Numbered from the stretch's first letter, positions 1 to 8,434 are shown. The stretch: DNA of 64,000 nt from Flavobacterium quisquiliarum (GCF_019308285.1 NZ_WWEM01000036.1:128438-192437), one strand, 5' to 3'. Notes: generated by a model not told the origin, from the letters alone. Numbers and translations are program-made.

Positions 1-497
1 CTTTCGATTTGGAAAGCTCTTTCGCTGTAATCATTCAAAAGGCAATATCCTGCGATATAATTTGGTGCATCTTCTTCAGAAACATAGCTTGCTTTTTTAC
101 CTACAACAAATGCTAATTCTACTTCCCAGTCTGTTTTTTCACTGTTTTTTGGAATGATCAAATTGTCATTTGGTCCGCATAAAGAAGTGGTAGATTTGAA
201 GAAAATAATTGGTTCTTCTGGAATTGCTGCTCCAGTTTCTTCACAGTGATCTACATAATTTAATCCGATGCAGATAATTTTTGAAGGACGTGCAACAGGT
301 GAACCTAAACGTACTGAATCGCTTACTTCTGGCAATGAAGGATTATTTTTTAAAGCTTCTTCTAATTTCGCTAAACCGTCATTTTCAAAAAAAGTTTCGT
401 TGTAATCTGTTACAATAGACGAAACATCGTATCTTTTTTCATTTAGTAAAACTCCTGGTTTTTCCTTTCCTTCTTCTCCGAATCTAATAAGTTTCAT
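1..497 (-). CDS. Fumarylacetoacetate hydrolase family protein (partial, C-terminus outside window)
   Basis: The visible 165 residues start at MKLIRFG and run off the left edge. The pattern is that of the FAH superfamily: a small N-terminal domain, then the I-C-I-G-L-N-Y-x-D-H-C-E-E-T-G entry to the hydrolase domain and the metal-ligand segment W-E-V-E-L-A-F-V. Family members cleave C-C bonds in 2,4-dioxo acids. Beside an SDR and a UxaA-type dehydratase, the best guess is 2,4-diketo-3-deoxy-L-fuconate (or -rhamnonate) hydrolase, which releases pyruvate and lactate. The substrate is inferred from neighbours only. It is the last visible gene of the minus-strand operon, 145 nt after the SDR gene, with a palindromic repeat element between them. 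Confidence 0.85.
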   Translation of the reverse strand, partial: MKLIRFGEEGKEKPGVLLNEKRYDVSSIVTDYNETFFENDGLAKLEEALKNNPSLPEVSDSVRLGSPVARPSKIICIGLNYVDHCEETGAAIPEEPIIFFKSTTSLCGPNDNLIIPKNSEKTDWEVELAFVVGKKASYVSEEDAPNYIAGYCLLNDYSERAFQIE

Positions 498-529
498 ATT
501 TTAATTTTTTTAGTAATGTGTATTTTTTT

Positions 530-632
530 AGCCACGAATTCACGAATTAAAATGATTTTAAAAATCTGTGAAATCTGTATTAAATAAAAATAGCCACGAA
601 TTATGACTGAAAAAATTCGTGAATTCGTGGCT
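530..632. repeat. REP-like palindromic element (GCCACGAATT family), copy 1
   Basis: The ends are perfect 19-bp inverted repeats: AGCCACGAATTCACGAATT at 530-548 and its complement at 614-632. A further inner start of the arm lies at 592. It sits between two co-directional genes and could form a hairpin in the transcript. Related elements occur near 4.2-4.4, 5.3 and 22.4-22.5 kb. Confidence 0.85.
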
Positions 633-642
633 ATTCTTTTTT

Positions 643-1407
643 TTAGTTATTCAATTTAATAAAGCCTCCGTCAATTGGGTAATCTGAACCTGTGATGAAA
701 GACGATTCGTCGCTGCATAAGAATAAAGCTAAAGTGGCGATTTCTTCTGGTTTTCCCATACGACCGATTGGCTGTGACTGAGATAATTTTTCGAAGATTT
801 CTTCTTCTTTTCCAGGATAATTTTTAGCAATAAATCCGTCTACGAAAGGCGTGTGAACTCTTGCAGGAGAAATAGAATTACATCTGATTTTATCGTTCAA
901 ATAATCTTTTGCAACCGATAAAGTCATAGCCATAACCGCTCCTTTTGCCGTAGAATAAGCAAAACGATCTGGAATTCCAACCCAGCATGCAATTGAAGCC
1001 AAGTTCAAAATGACACCTCCGCCAGAATTTCTTAGCGCCGGAATTGAAGCATGAAGACAGTTGTAAACTCCTTTTACGTTTACATTCATAATACGGTCAA
1101 AATCAGATTCTGAAGTAGTATCTACTTTTCCAACGTGAGCAATTCCCGCGTTGTTTACCAGAATATTGATATTTCCGATTTTTTGGAAAGTTGAATTTAC
1201 TTGTTCGTGATTCGAAACGTCGCAAGCGTGAGCAAAAACATTCCCTCCAGCTGATTTTATTTCTTCAACCGTTTCTTTTGCGCTTTCTTCTGTTAATTCT
1301 AAAATATGAACTTCAGCTCCTTGTTTCGCAAATAAAACCGAAATAGCTCTTCCAATTCCGCTTCCGCCGCCCGTGATAATTGCTTTTTTATTTTGTAATG
1401 AAAACAT
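643..1407 (-). CDS. SDR family oxidoreductase, probable 2-keto-3-deoxy-L-fuconate dehydrogenase
   Basis: A classical short-chain dehydrogenase of 254 residues when started at MFSLQNKK. The open frame extends 21 codons upstream, but that extension overlaps the preceding gene's end and lacks family similarity. The cofactor motif TGGGSGIG, the NNAG motif and the catalytic S-x12-Y-S-T-A-K (A-Y-S-T-A-K) are present, and the C-terminus ends in the usual G-x-D-Y-P-I-D-G-G. Between a UxaA-like dehydratase and an FAH hydrolase, the likely reaction is NAD+-dependent oxidation of a 2-keto-3-deoxy sugar acid to its 2,4-diketo form. The sugar (fucose, rhamnose or galactose type) cannot be decided from sequence. 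It starts 38 nt after the dehydratase stop, so the two are probably co-transcribed. Confidence 0.85.
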   Translation of the reverse strand: MFSLQNKKAIITGGGSGIGRAISVLFAKQGAEVHILELTEESAKETVEEIKSAGGNVFAHACDVSNHEQVNSTFQKIGNINILVNNAGIAHVGKVDTTSESDFDRIMNVNVKGVYNCLHASIPALRNSGGGVILNLASIACWVGIPDRFAYSTAKGAVMAMTLSVAKDYLNDKIRCNSISPARVHTPFVDGFIAKNYPGKEEEIFEKLSQSQPIGRMGKPEEIATLALFLCSDESSFITGSDYPIDGGFIKLNN

Positions 1408-1445
1408 TTGATATAATTTTTTTATAGTTATTTTAATTGAGTCTT

Positions 1446-3101
1446 TTACAAAGATACGCCGCGTTTCCACGGAATAAAATCATCTTGGTTTAATTGAACT
1501 GCTTTCGGAATAATTTCGCCGCTTGCCGCTTTGATGCAATATTCTAAAATTTCCTCGCCCATTTCTTCAATAGATTTTTCGCCACTGATAATTGGTCCGC
1601 AGTCAATATCGATAATATCTTTCATTCTTTTTGCCAAAACTGAGTTTGTTGCTACTTTAATTACTGGACAAACTGGGTTTCCTGTCGGAGTTCCCAATCC
1701 AGTTGTAAATAAAATTAAAGTTGCTCCAGAAGCCGCTTTTCCAGTTGTCGCTTCAACATCATTTCCTGGAGTACAAACCAAACTTAAACCTGGTTTTGTA
1801 ACCAATTCGGTATAATCTAAAACATCAACAACAGGAGAAGTACCGCCTTTTTTAGCTGCCCCAGCACTTTTGATAGCATCTGTAATTAATCCGTCTTTAA
1901 TATTTCCCGGAGAGGGATTCATGTGGAAACCAGAACCTACTTTATGCGCCAGTTCGTCATAAGATTCCATTAAATCAATGAATTTTCTAGCTTTATCTTC
2001 GGTAACACATCTGTCAATTAAATTTTGCTCTGCACCACACAATTCTGGGAATTCAGCCAAAAGAATTTTTCCGCCTAAGGCTACCACTAAATCTGAAGTA
2101 TAACCAACCGCAGGATTTGCAGAAACACCGCTGAAACCGTCGCTTCCACCACATTTTACACCAATGCATAAATCGCTTAATGGCGCATCGGTTCTTTCGT
2201 ATTGGTTGATTTCAATTAAACCTTCAAAAGTTTTTTTGATGGCATTTGTAATCAGAACTTCTTCGCTTTCTGTCTGCTGTTGTTCAAAAATAAACAATGG
2301 TTTGTCAAATTCTGGGTTTTGTCTTTTTACATCATTTACAAAATCCTGAACTTGTAAATGCTGGCATCCTAAACTCAAAAGCGTAATTCCTCCAACATTT
2401 GGATGATTGGCATAAGAAGCCAGTAAAGCGCTCAAAGTAGAAGCATCTTGGCGCGTTCCGCCACAGCCGCCTTGGTGATTTAAGAATTTGATTCCGTCCA
2501 CATTTTCAAAAACGCGATTGTTTTTTGGAGTCGGATTTAATTCAATATTAATATTGTTTATATCATTTCCGTTCAAATAACCTTGAAGCAATTCATGCGT
2601 AAATTGATTGTATTTATCGGTGACAGCATAACCCAATTGTTTGTGTAACGCTTCTTTGATTACGTCAAGATTTCTGTTTTCACAAAAAACAGTCGGAATA
2701 AAAAGCCAGTAATTGGCAGTTCCAACTCGTCCGTCTTTTCTTTTGTAGCCTTTAAAAGTTCTGTTTTCAAATTTAGAAACATCCGGTGCATTCCATTCGT
2801 AAGAAGCATTTTTGTAAGCGTAAGGATCTGCAGCGTGTTTAAGGTTTTCAGTTGTCATTAGACTTCCTTTTGCCAAATCGTTTTGCACTTTTCCAACCAA
2901 AACACCATACATATTCACTTCTTCTCCCTGCTTCATATCTTGCATGTAGAATTTATGTTTGGCCTTGATGAGGTCTTGTAAAACGTAAGTTTCATTTTCA
3001 AAATGAATAGTTTCGCCTTTTTGAAGATCGGTTAAGGCAACCAATACATTATCATCTGGATGTAGTTTTACAACCAGTTTTTTTGTGTTATTCTCAGACA
3101 T
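1446..3101 (-). CDS. UxaA-family sugar-acid dehydratase (altronate/fuconate type)
   Basis: 551 residues with the full UxaA layout: an N-terminal SAF domain (about 1-95) and a long galactarate/altronate dehydratase domain holding the family signatures G-G-C-G-G-T (near 210) and the C-G-G-S-D-x-F-S-G segment (near 318). Family members are metal-dependent dehydratases giving 2-keto-3-deoxy acids. No uronate isomerase or mannonate/tagaturonate reductase is present, so a role in altronate breakdown is less likely than dehydration of L-fuconate, as proposed for UxaA-like proteins in other fucose clusters such as that of Campylobacter jejuni. First gene of the minus-strand operon, divergent from the AraC gene at 3274. 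Confidence 0.85.
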   Translation of the reverse strand: MSENNTKKLVVKLHPDDNVLVALTDLQKGETIHFENETYVLQDLIKAKHKFYMQDMKQGEEVNMYGVLVGKVQNDLAKGSLMTTENLKHAADPYAYKNASYEWNAPDVSKFENRTFKGYKRKDGRVGTANYWLFIPTVFCENRNLDVIKEALHKQLGYAVTDKYNQFTHELLQGYLNGNDINNINIELNPTPKNNRVFENVDGIKFLNHQGGCGGTRQDASTLSALLASYANHPNVGGITLLSLGCQHLQVQDFVNDVKRQNPEFDKPLFIFEQQQTESEEVLITNAIKKTFEGLIEINQYERTDAPLSDLCIGVKCGGSDGFSGVSANPAVGYTSDLVVALGGKILLAEFPELCGAEQNLIDRCVTEDKARKFIDLMESYDELAHKVGSGFHMNPSPGNIKDGLITDAIKSAGAAKKGGTSPVVDVLDYTELVTKPGLSLVCTPGNDVEATTGKAASGATLILFTTGLGTPTGNPVCPVIKVATNSVLAKRMKDIIDIDCGPIISGEKSIEEMGEEILEYCIKAASGEIIPKAVQLNQDDFIPWKRGVSL

Positions 3102-3143
3102 TGTGTTGTTGTTTTTTTCTTTTTTTTTGATGTCGCTGCTTTC

Positions 3144-3181
3144 ATTCTATACCATTTTAATCTTCTGATTTTGTATAGAAT
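3144..3181. promoter_or_regulatory. Inverted repeat in the divergent dehydratase/AraC control region
   Basis: ATTCTATAC at 3144-3152 faces GTATAGAAT at 3173-3181 across a 20-bp gap, a 9-bp perfect inverted repeat. It lies 42 bp upstream of the dehydratase start and about 90 bp upstream of the divergent AraC gene. It is a candidate site for that regulator; binding is inferred from position only. Confidence 0.45.
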
Positions 3182-3261
3182 TCGGGCAGTTAACGAAAAA
3201 TAAAATTAGGGTTTTTACATATTCATTAGTAGTCTAATATTATCCGTATCTAATCTTTAAT

Positions 3262-3269
3262 TATCTTTG
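3262..3269 (+). promoter_or_regulatory. -7 box of the AraC gene (TATCTTTG)
   Basis: TATCTTTG matches the Bacteroidota TAnnTTTG consensus exactly. It ends only 4 nt before the ATG at 3274, so a transcript starting at the usual distance would have no or almost no leader. No clear TTG box is visible at 17-23 nt upstream. Confidence 0.55.
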
Positions 3270-3273
3270 CAAT

Positions 3274-4170
3274 ATGAAATTGGAACAAACCAAAATAGCG
3301 TCTTATCTCAACACCAAAGTTTCGGTGCTGAATCGTATTGAACCCTTTTTTCAAGCGCCGTTTCATTCGCATCCAGAATTGGAATTGGTATACGTAAAAG
3401 AGAGTTTTGGCAAGCGAATTATCGGAAATTCGGTAATGCCGTTTGAGCCCGGGGATATGGTTTTTTTAGGCTCTGATATTCCGCATGTTTGGCTGAATGA
3501 TGAAAAATATTATCAGGGAATTGAGGATTTAAGAGCCAATTCGATTGTTGTATATTTTCATAAAGATATTTTCGGACCAACTTTTTACGAATTAAAAGAA
3601 ACCCAAAAAATCAATGAACTCTTTTTTCAGGCTGGAAAAGGAATTTCGATTATCGGAAAAACCAATAAACAGATTGCGAAAAAACTGGAGAAGTTAGTTT
3701 CAAAAAAAGACTTTGAAGTTATTGTGGGACTTTTTGAGATTTTGTCTATTCTTTCCGAAAGTCAGGATACGATTTACATCAATGACGAGATTTATTCTTT
3801 GATGCAGAAGGATTCGAAAGTAGATCGTCTTTCGGAGGTTTTTCAATATGTCAATAAAAATTATAAAAAGAATATTTCATTAGAAGAAATTGCTGCTGTC
3901 GCAAATATGACAAGAACGTCTTTCTGTAGAATGTTCAGGGTAAAAACGAAAAAGAATTTTGTGGATTATCTGCACGAAATCCGAATTTCGAATTCCTGTA
4001 AATTGTTATTGGAAACCGATAAAAGCATGTCTGAGATTGCGTACGAATGCGGTTATAAAACGGCATCGGATTTTAATAAACTCTTCAAAAAAGTTAAGGG
4101 AATTACGCCTTCGGATTTTAAAAATAATGCGAACGTTAGTTTTGCCACTCCCGATAGCTATCGGGATTAA
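3274..4170 (+). CDS. AraC family transcriptional regulator (cupin plus HTH)
   Basis: 298 residues. An N-terminal cupin-like sensor (about 20-110, with the H-S-H-P-E-L-E metal/ligand strand) is followed by a C-terminal double HTH (about 185-285; L-E-E-I-A-A-V-A-N-M-T-R-T-S-F-C-R-M-F and M-S-E-I-A-Y-E-C-G-Y). It is transcribed away from the dehydratase operon, so it probably activates that operon in response to the deoxy-sugar or an intermediate. The last codons (P-D-S-Y-R-D and stop) lie inside an 18-bp palindrome also found near 36.15 kb, so a repeat has supplied the C-terminus. Confidence 0.9.
   Translation: MKLEQTKIASYLNTKVSVLNRIEPFFQAPFHSHPELELVYVKESFGKRIIGNSVMPFEPGDMVFLGSDIPHVWLNDEKYYQGIEDLRANSIVVYFHKDIFGPTFYELKETQKINELFFQAGKGISIIGKTNKQIAKKLEKLVSKKDFEVIVGLFEILSILSESQDTIYINDEIYSLMQKDSKVDRLSEVFQYVNKNYKKNISLEEIAAVANMTRTSFCRMFRVKTKKNFVDYLHEIRISNSCKLLLETDKSMSEIAYECGYKTASDFNKLFKKVKGITPSDFKNNANVSFATPDSYRD
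4149..4166. repeat. Dispersed palindrome TCCCGATAGCTATCGGGA, copy 1
   Basis: A perfect 18-bp palindrome overlapping the end of the AraC gene and encoding its last residues. An identical copy is at 36147-36164. Confidence 0.9.
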
Positions 4171-4206
4171 AGATTAAAGAGGATTCAAATCTGTTTGAAA
4201 AGAAAT

Positions 4207-4392
4207 AGCCACGAATTCACGAATTAAAAGAATTAAAAAATTTACAGTAGCTGCTTGAAAAATAAACTTAGAATTTCACAGATTAAATGATTAAAAAAAA
4301 ATTTGTGAAATCTAGGAGAGAAAAAAGGAAAGCCACGAATTCACAAATTTATTCTCAAAGATTTTCAAAAAATAATTCATGAATTCGTGGCT
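4207..4392. repeat. REP-like palindromic element (GCCACGAATT family), copies 2 and 3 nested
   Basis: Left arms at 4207-4225 and 4331-4349 share one right arm at 4374-4392, so a 62-bp and a 186-bp palindrome are nested. One arm differs by a single base (CACAAATT) and the right arm by one (TTCATGAATT), unlike the perfect copy at 530-632. It fills most of the gap between two convergent genes. Confidence 0.8.
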
Positions 4393-4401
4393 AAAAAAAA
4401 A

Positions 4402-5181
4402 TTAAATAGAACGATCTAAATGTGTATAACCACCATCCACATAAATAATCTGTCCTGTAGTATGGCTTGATTTTTCAGACAATAAGAAAACCACCATATT
4501 AGCAATTTCTTCAGCGGTTGTCATTCTGTTTTCTAACGGAATATTTTTAGTGATTGCCGCTAGTTTTTCTTCTTTATTTTCAAAAGTATTGATCCAGGTT
4601 TCGTAAAGCGGCGTATAACATTCTGCCACGATTACTGCGTTTACACGGATGCTGTATTTTAATAGTTCAACCGCCCATTCTCTAGTTAAAGCATTTCTTC
4701 CTCCATTTGAAGCAGCGTAGGCTGAGGTTCCGCCTTGACCAGTTTCGGCGGTTTTAGAACCGATGTTTACAATTGCTCCTTTTGATTCTTTTAGATAAGG
4801 AAGGGCATGTTGCGCCATTAAATAATAATGCACCAAATTTTTGTGAAGAGAAGCGGCGAAATCTTCATAATTTCCGTTTTCTAATCCAACACCGTCATTA
4901 ACGCCGGCATTATTTACCAATCCGTCGATTCTTCCGAATTTTGCAATTACGGCTTCAACGGCTTTTTTGCAGTCTTCTGGTTTTGTTAAATCGGCGGCAA
5001 CTTGGTGCGCTTCTTTTCCAATGGCTTTTAATTCTTCTACGGCTTTGATGTTGTCATTTTCGTTACGTCCAACGATGAACGGAATAGCATTTTCTTCGGC
5101 TAAAACCTTAACGATTCCTAAACCAATTCCTTTTGCGCCTCCCGTAACGATAATGATTTTTTGGGTTAATGATAACTGCAT
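4402..5181 (-). CDS. SDR family oxidoreductase, probable L-fucose dehydrogenase
   Basis: 259 residues, starting MQLSLTQK. It has the T-G-G-A-K-G-I-G cofactor loop, N-N-A-G-V and the catalytic Y-A-A-S-N-G-G; the position normally held by lysine after Tyr reads Asn in the visible YAASN string, which is unusual for classical SDRs. The protein resembles the sugar dehydrogenases that oxidise L-fucose or D-arabinose to the lactone. With the dehydratase, second SDR and FAH hydrolase it would supply the first step of a non-phosphorylative route; no lactonase is visible. It is convergent with the AraC gene. The substrate is inferred. Confidence 0.8.
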   Translation of the reverse strand: MQLSLTQKIIIVTGGAKGIGLGIVKVLAEENAIPFIVGRNENDNIKAVEELKAIGKEAHQVAADLTKPEDCKKAVEAVIAKFGRIDGLVNNAGVNDGVGLENGNYEDFAASLHKNLVHYYLMAQHALPYLKESKGAIVNIGSKTAETGQGGTSAYAASNGGRNALTREWAVELLKYSIRVNAVIVAECYTPLYETWINTFENKEEKLAAITKNIPLENRMTTAEEIANMVVFLLSEKSSHTTGQIIYVDGGYTHLDRSI

Positions 5182-5264
5182 GGTATTTATATATTATAAT
5201 TTAAATTCTGTTTATTTTTTTTCCACAGATTAAAATGATCTAAAAAATCTGTGAGAGTAAATTC

Positions 5265-5330
5265 TTTCGCCACGAATTTCGCTAATTTCTTTTTTAAATT
5301 ATTATAAAATTTGTGTAATTCGTGGCGAAA
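5265..5330. repeat. REP-like palindromic element, copy 4 (CGCCACGAATT variant)
   Basis: TTTCGCCACGAATT at 5265-5278 is perfectly complementary to 5317-5330. Just upstream, 5223-5252 is another short imperfect palindrome (CACAGATT ... AATCTGTG) of a type that recurs between genes here. Confidence 0.75.
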
Positions 5331-5359
5331 AAATAAATACTATCATACTCTTAAAAAAA

Positions 5360-5396
5360 TTTACAGCTGTTGTTCATGACAAACAACAGCTGTAAA
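5360..5396 (-). terminator. Rho-independent terminator of the SSS transporter gene
   Basis: A 15-bp perfect stem (5360-5374 with 5382-5396) and a 7-nt loop, followed on the minus strand by a T-run, lies 28 nt after the transporter stop codon. Confidence 0.85.
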
Positions 5397-5423
5397 AATA
5401 GAGAGAATAGAACTGATAATTTA

Positions 5424-7109
5424 TTACCAGAACTTAACATAAAGCGCAACAATAATCAATAACGTAATAACGATTAAGACTGTTGTTTGCGGTTTAACTT
5501 TAAACATTCCAGGTTCTGTCTCGAATGCTTTAGGGTTTACTTTTGGACCAGCGAAACTTATTAGAATCATGGCAATCATTGTAAATAAGAATGATAATCC
5601 CATGCAGATGTGGAAAGGAATTTCGAAAGCTCCTTTTCCGTTAGCATAAGCTGTGTATAAAAGTGTATCGTTTCCAAATAAAGCTGGAGCGTATTCGTTG
5701 AATAAAACAGATAATAAGAATCCTAAGATTACCCCAACGATTGCAGCTGTTCCAGTAGTTCTTTTCCAGAACATACCTAAGAAGAACATTGCAAAAACTC
5801 CAGGGCTGATAAATCCAGTGTATTTTTGGATATAGGTAAATCCACCAACACCACCAATTCCTAAAACGTCATTCCAAGTAAATAATACCGCTAAAAGCAT
5901 TGCAGCAAAAACGGCAAGTCTACCAATATTTACCTGTTGTTTTTCGCCAGCTTCTTTTTGAATGTATTTTTTATGAATATCTAATGTATAGATTGTAGAG
6001 ATACTGTTTACTTTTCCAGCTAAAGAAGCTACGATTGCTGCAGTTAAAGCCGCAACAGAAAGTCCTTTTAATCCAGTTGGAAGGAATGTTAATACAGCAG
6101 AGTAAGCGCCATCTTTTCCTCCAACTAATTGAGGTAAATGTCCGTTTGTATATAAAACGTAAGCAGCAATACCAGGAAGCATTACGATAAGCGGCATTAA
6201 TAATTTTAGCATACCAGCAAATAAAATTCCTGTACGAGCCGTTTGTAAGTCAGCACCAAGTGCTCTTTGTGTAATGTATTGGTTACATCCCCAGTAGTTC
6301 AAGTTGATGATCCAGATACCAGCAGCATAAGATAACAATCCTGGGAACGTCAAATATTTGTCGATTTCAAGTTGTGTAGAAGTTGCAGTTGGTTTTGGAA
6401 TAATCATTTTAAAATGCTCAGGAGCTTCTGTCATTAACACTTTAAAACCTTCAATAGCACTGCTGCTAATTCCTAATTTTTCACCAACAGTTACCAATGC
6501 AATATAAGAAGTTACCAAACCTCCAATAATCAATACAGCAACCTGAATAACGTCTGTGTAAGCCACAACTTTCATTCCTCCAAGAGAAATAAATAAAGCA
6601 AAAACAGCTAATCCAATCATAATAGCGTGAAGATATTCTCCTCCAGCAAGACCGTTAATTGCAACTGCTCCTAAGTATAAGATAGAAGTCAAGTTTACAA
6701 AAACGTATAAAAACAACCAGAAAACTGCCATAATCAATGCAGTAGATTCGTTGTAACGTGTTTTTAAGAACTGAGGCATCGTGTAAATCTTATTTTTAAG
6801 ATATACAGGAATAAACCATACAGCCACAATAATAAGTGCAATAGCAGCAAGCCATTCGTAAGCAGCAACAGCGATTCCTAAGAAGAAACCTTCACCACTC
6901 ATTCCGATGAATTGTTCTGCAGAGATGTTAGAAGCAATAAGAGAAGCTCCAATTGCCCACCAAGTTAAATTTCCTTCAGCCAAAAAGTAAGCTTTAGCAT
7001 CTTGTTCGTCTTGTTTACGTTTGCGATAAACCGTGTAACCGTAGACAGAGACTACGATAAAATAAATAATAAAAACCGCATAATCTGCGAAAGCGAGGTT
7101 TTGGTTCAT
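5424..7109 (-). CDS. Sodium/solute symporter (SSS family), probable Na+/galactose transporter
   Basis: 561 residues with about 14 hydrophobic segments. The N-terminal region carries the SSS pattern A-I-G-A-S-L-I-A-S-N-I-S-A-E-Q-F-I-G-M-S-G, close to the Vibrio sugar symporter type, and the downstream L-S-V-A-A-L-T-A-A-I-V-A-S-L-A-G-K-V-N-S helix matches the Na2-site helix of sugar members. It is the last gene after galM-galK-galT on the same strand, 249 nt away with its own control region. Galactose is the likely substrate. An arabinose role is possible because the palindrome upstream resembles the AraR-like sites further right. Confidence 0.85.
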   Translation of the reverse strand: MNQNLAFADYAVFIIYFIVVSVYGYTVYRKRKQDEQDAKAYFLAEGNLTWWAIGASLIASNISAEQFIGMSGEGFFLGIAVAAYEWLAAIALIIVAVWFIPVYLKNKIYTMPQFLKTRYNESTALIMAVFWLFLYVFVNLTSILYLGAVAINGLAGGEYLHAIMIGLAVFALFISLGGMKVVAYTDVIQVAVLIIGGLVTSYIALVTVGEKLGISSSAIEGFKVLMTEAPEHFKMIIPKPTATSTQLEIDKYLTFPGLLSYAAGIWIINLNYWGCNQYITQRALGADLQTARTGILFAGMLKLLMPLIVMLPGIAAYVLYTNGHLPQLVGGKDGAYSAVLTFLPTGLKGLSVAALTAAIVASLAGKVNSISTIYTLDIHKKYIQKEAGEKQQVNIGRLAVFAAMLLAVLFTWNDVLGIGGVGGFTYIQKYTGFISPGVFAMFFLGMFWKRTTGTAAIVGVILGFLLSVLFNEYAPALFGNDTLLYTAYANGKGAFEIPFHICMGLSFLFTMIAMILISFAGPKVNPKAFETEPGMFKVKPQTTVLIVITLLIIVALYVKFW

Positions 7110-7245
7110 TGTTAGTAGTATTTTAAATAATTATTATAGGGTAAAGTTTGTTTATTTAGTTTTACAATCAGTTTTGTTTTATCTCGTTAAAAATGCAAGA
7201 TGTGTTTTATTTTTGTTATTTTTTTGCGAAAATAAAAGCAGAAGC

Positions 7246-7301
7246 CAAATGTAAAATAAAAATTTAGAAATCAACCATCAGCAAATGTGTTTTTTACATT
7301 T
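7246..7301 (-). promoter_or_regulatory. Candidate promoter and 19-bp palindrome upstream of the SSS gene
   Basis: On the minus strand, TACATTTG (7253-7246) matches the -7 box and TTG (7274-7272) lies 18 nt upstream. Beyond it, AAATGT-N7-ACATTT (7283-7301) is a perfect inverted repeat with the same 7-nt spacer as the AraR-like sites. Its position upstream of -33 suggests an activator site or a distal operator. Confidence 0.5.
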
Positions 7302-7358
7302 CTAAATGGTATATTGTGTTAAATTTTTACATTTCGCACCTTGATAAAGCGATAATTC

Positions 7359-8417
7359 TTACACTTTTACAAGGCTCTTATAATGTACCTCTGATTGTTG
7401 TCTTAAAATTTCGGCACTTTTCTCTGGTGTAATATCACGCTGTGATTCTCCTAACATTTCGTATCCTACCATAAATTTCTTGACAGTTGCTGATCTTAGC
7501 AATGGCGGATAAAAGTGCATGTGGAAATGCCATTCCGGGTGATCTAATCCGTCAGTTGGTGATTGGTGGATTCCTGAAGAGTATGGGAAAGAAGTATTAA
7601 ACAAGTTATCATACTTCGTCGTTAACTGCTTTAAGATTTTAGCAAAAGCAGTGCTTTCTTCAGCCGTGAAATTGGTGATTTTGTTTACCGCTCTTTTGCT
7701 TACAATCATGGTTTCGTAAGGCCAGATTGCCCAGAAGGGAACTAATGCCACAAAATGATCGTTCTCTATTACGATACGTTCTCCAGCTTTTAATTCAGCT
7801 TGAACGTAGTCCTCTAAAAGCGTTTTTTTATTTCTGTCGTAGTATGACTTTAAACTGTTTTGTGTTTTTTCAACCTGAGTTGGAAGCGAAGATTGAGCCC
7901 AGATTTGTCCATGTGGATGCGGATTGCTGCACCCCATTACACTTCCTTTATTTTCAAAAATCTGAACATGATTAATATATTTTATGTTTCCTAGATCAGT
8001 ATATTCTTTCTGCCAGGTTTTGATGATGGTTTCAATTCCTTCAAGATCCATTTCTGGCAAAGTCAAATCGTGTCTTGGCGAAAAACAAACCACACGAGAA
8101 ATTCCCTGTTCAGGTTTAGCTTTAAAAAAAGTATGTTTGATGTCTTCTTCAAAAATAATTTCGTCTTGTTTCATGGCAGCAAAATCATTTTCAAAAACAA
8201 AACTGCTTTCGTATGGCGGATTATGCATTCCGTTGGCGCGAACATTTCCTGGACACAAATAACAAGTTGGGTCGTATTTAGGAAGTTCTTCTGTTGAAAT
8301 CGTTTCGTTTTGTCCTTGCCAAGGGCGTTTTGCACGATGAGGTGAAACCAAGACCCATTCGTTGATTAATGGGTTGAAGCGTCTGTGCGGATCTTCATTA
8401 ATGTCAAAATTTTTCAT
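7359..8417 (-). CDS. galT: Galactose-1-phosphate uridylyltransferase
   Basis: 352 residues, the normal length for GalT. The active-site strand C-S-N-P-H-P-H-G-Q-I-W-A contains the H-P-H nucleophile motif, and Y-L-C-P-G-N has the N-terminal cysteine-containing zinc/structural segment. The enzyme exchanges UMP between UDP-glucose and galactose 1-phosphate in the Leloir pathway, in the cytoplasm. It follows galK by 17 nt in a galM-galK-galT operon. No UDP-galactose 4-epimerase gene is visible here. Confidence 0.96.
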   Translation of the reverse strand: MKNFDINEDPHRRFNPLINEWVLVSPHRAKRPWQGQNETISTEELPKYDPTCYLCPGNVRANGMHNPPYESSFVFENDFAAMKQDEIIFEEDIKHTFFKAKPEQGISRVVCFSPRHDLTLPEMDLEGIETIIKTWQKEYTDLGNIKYINHVQIFENKGSVMGCSNPHPHGQIWAQSSLPTQVEKTQNSLKSYYDRNKKTLLEDYVQAELKAGERIVIENDHFVALVPFWAIWPYETMIVSKRAVNKITNFTAEESTAFAKILKQLTTKYDNLFNTSFPYSSGIHQSPTDGLDHPEWHFHMHFYPPLLRSATVKKFMVGYEMLGESQRDITPEKSAEILRQQSEVHYKSLVKV

Positions 8418-8434
8418 TGTAGTTGTGTTGGGTA

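Noticed and set aside
1446..3101. Altronate dehydratase of a galacturonate pathway
   Set aside because: No uronate isomerase or reductase is nearby, while SDR and FAH genes of deoxy-sugar acid breakdown are; kept as an alternative only.
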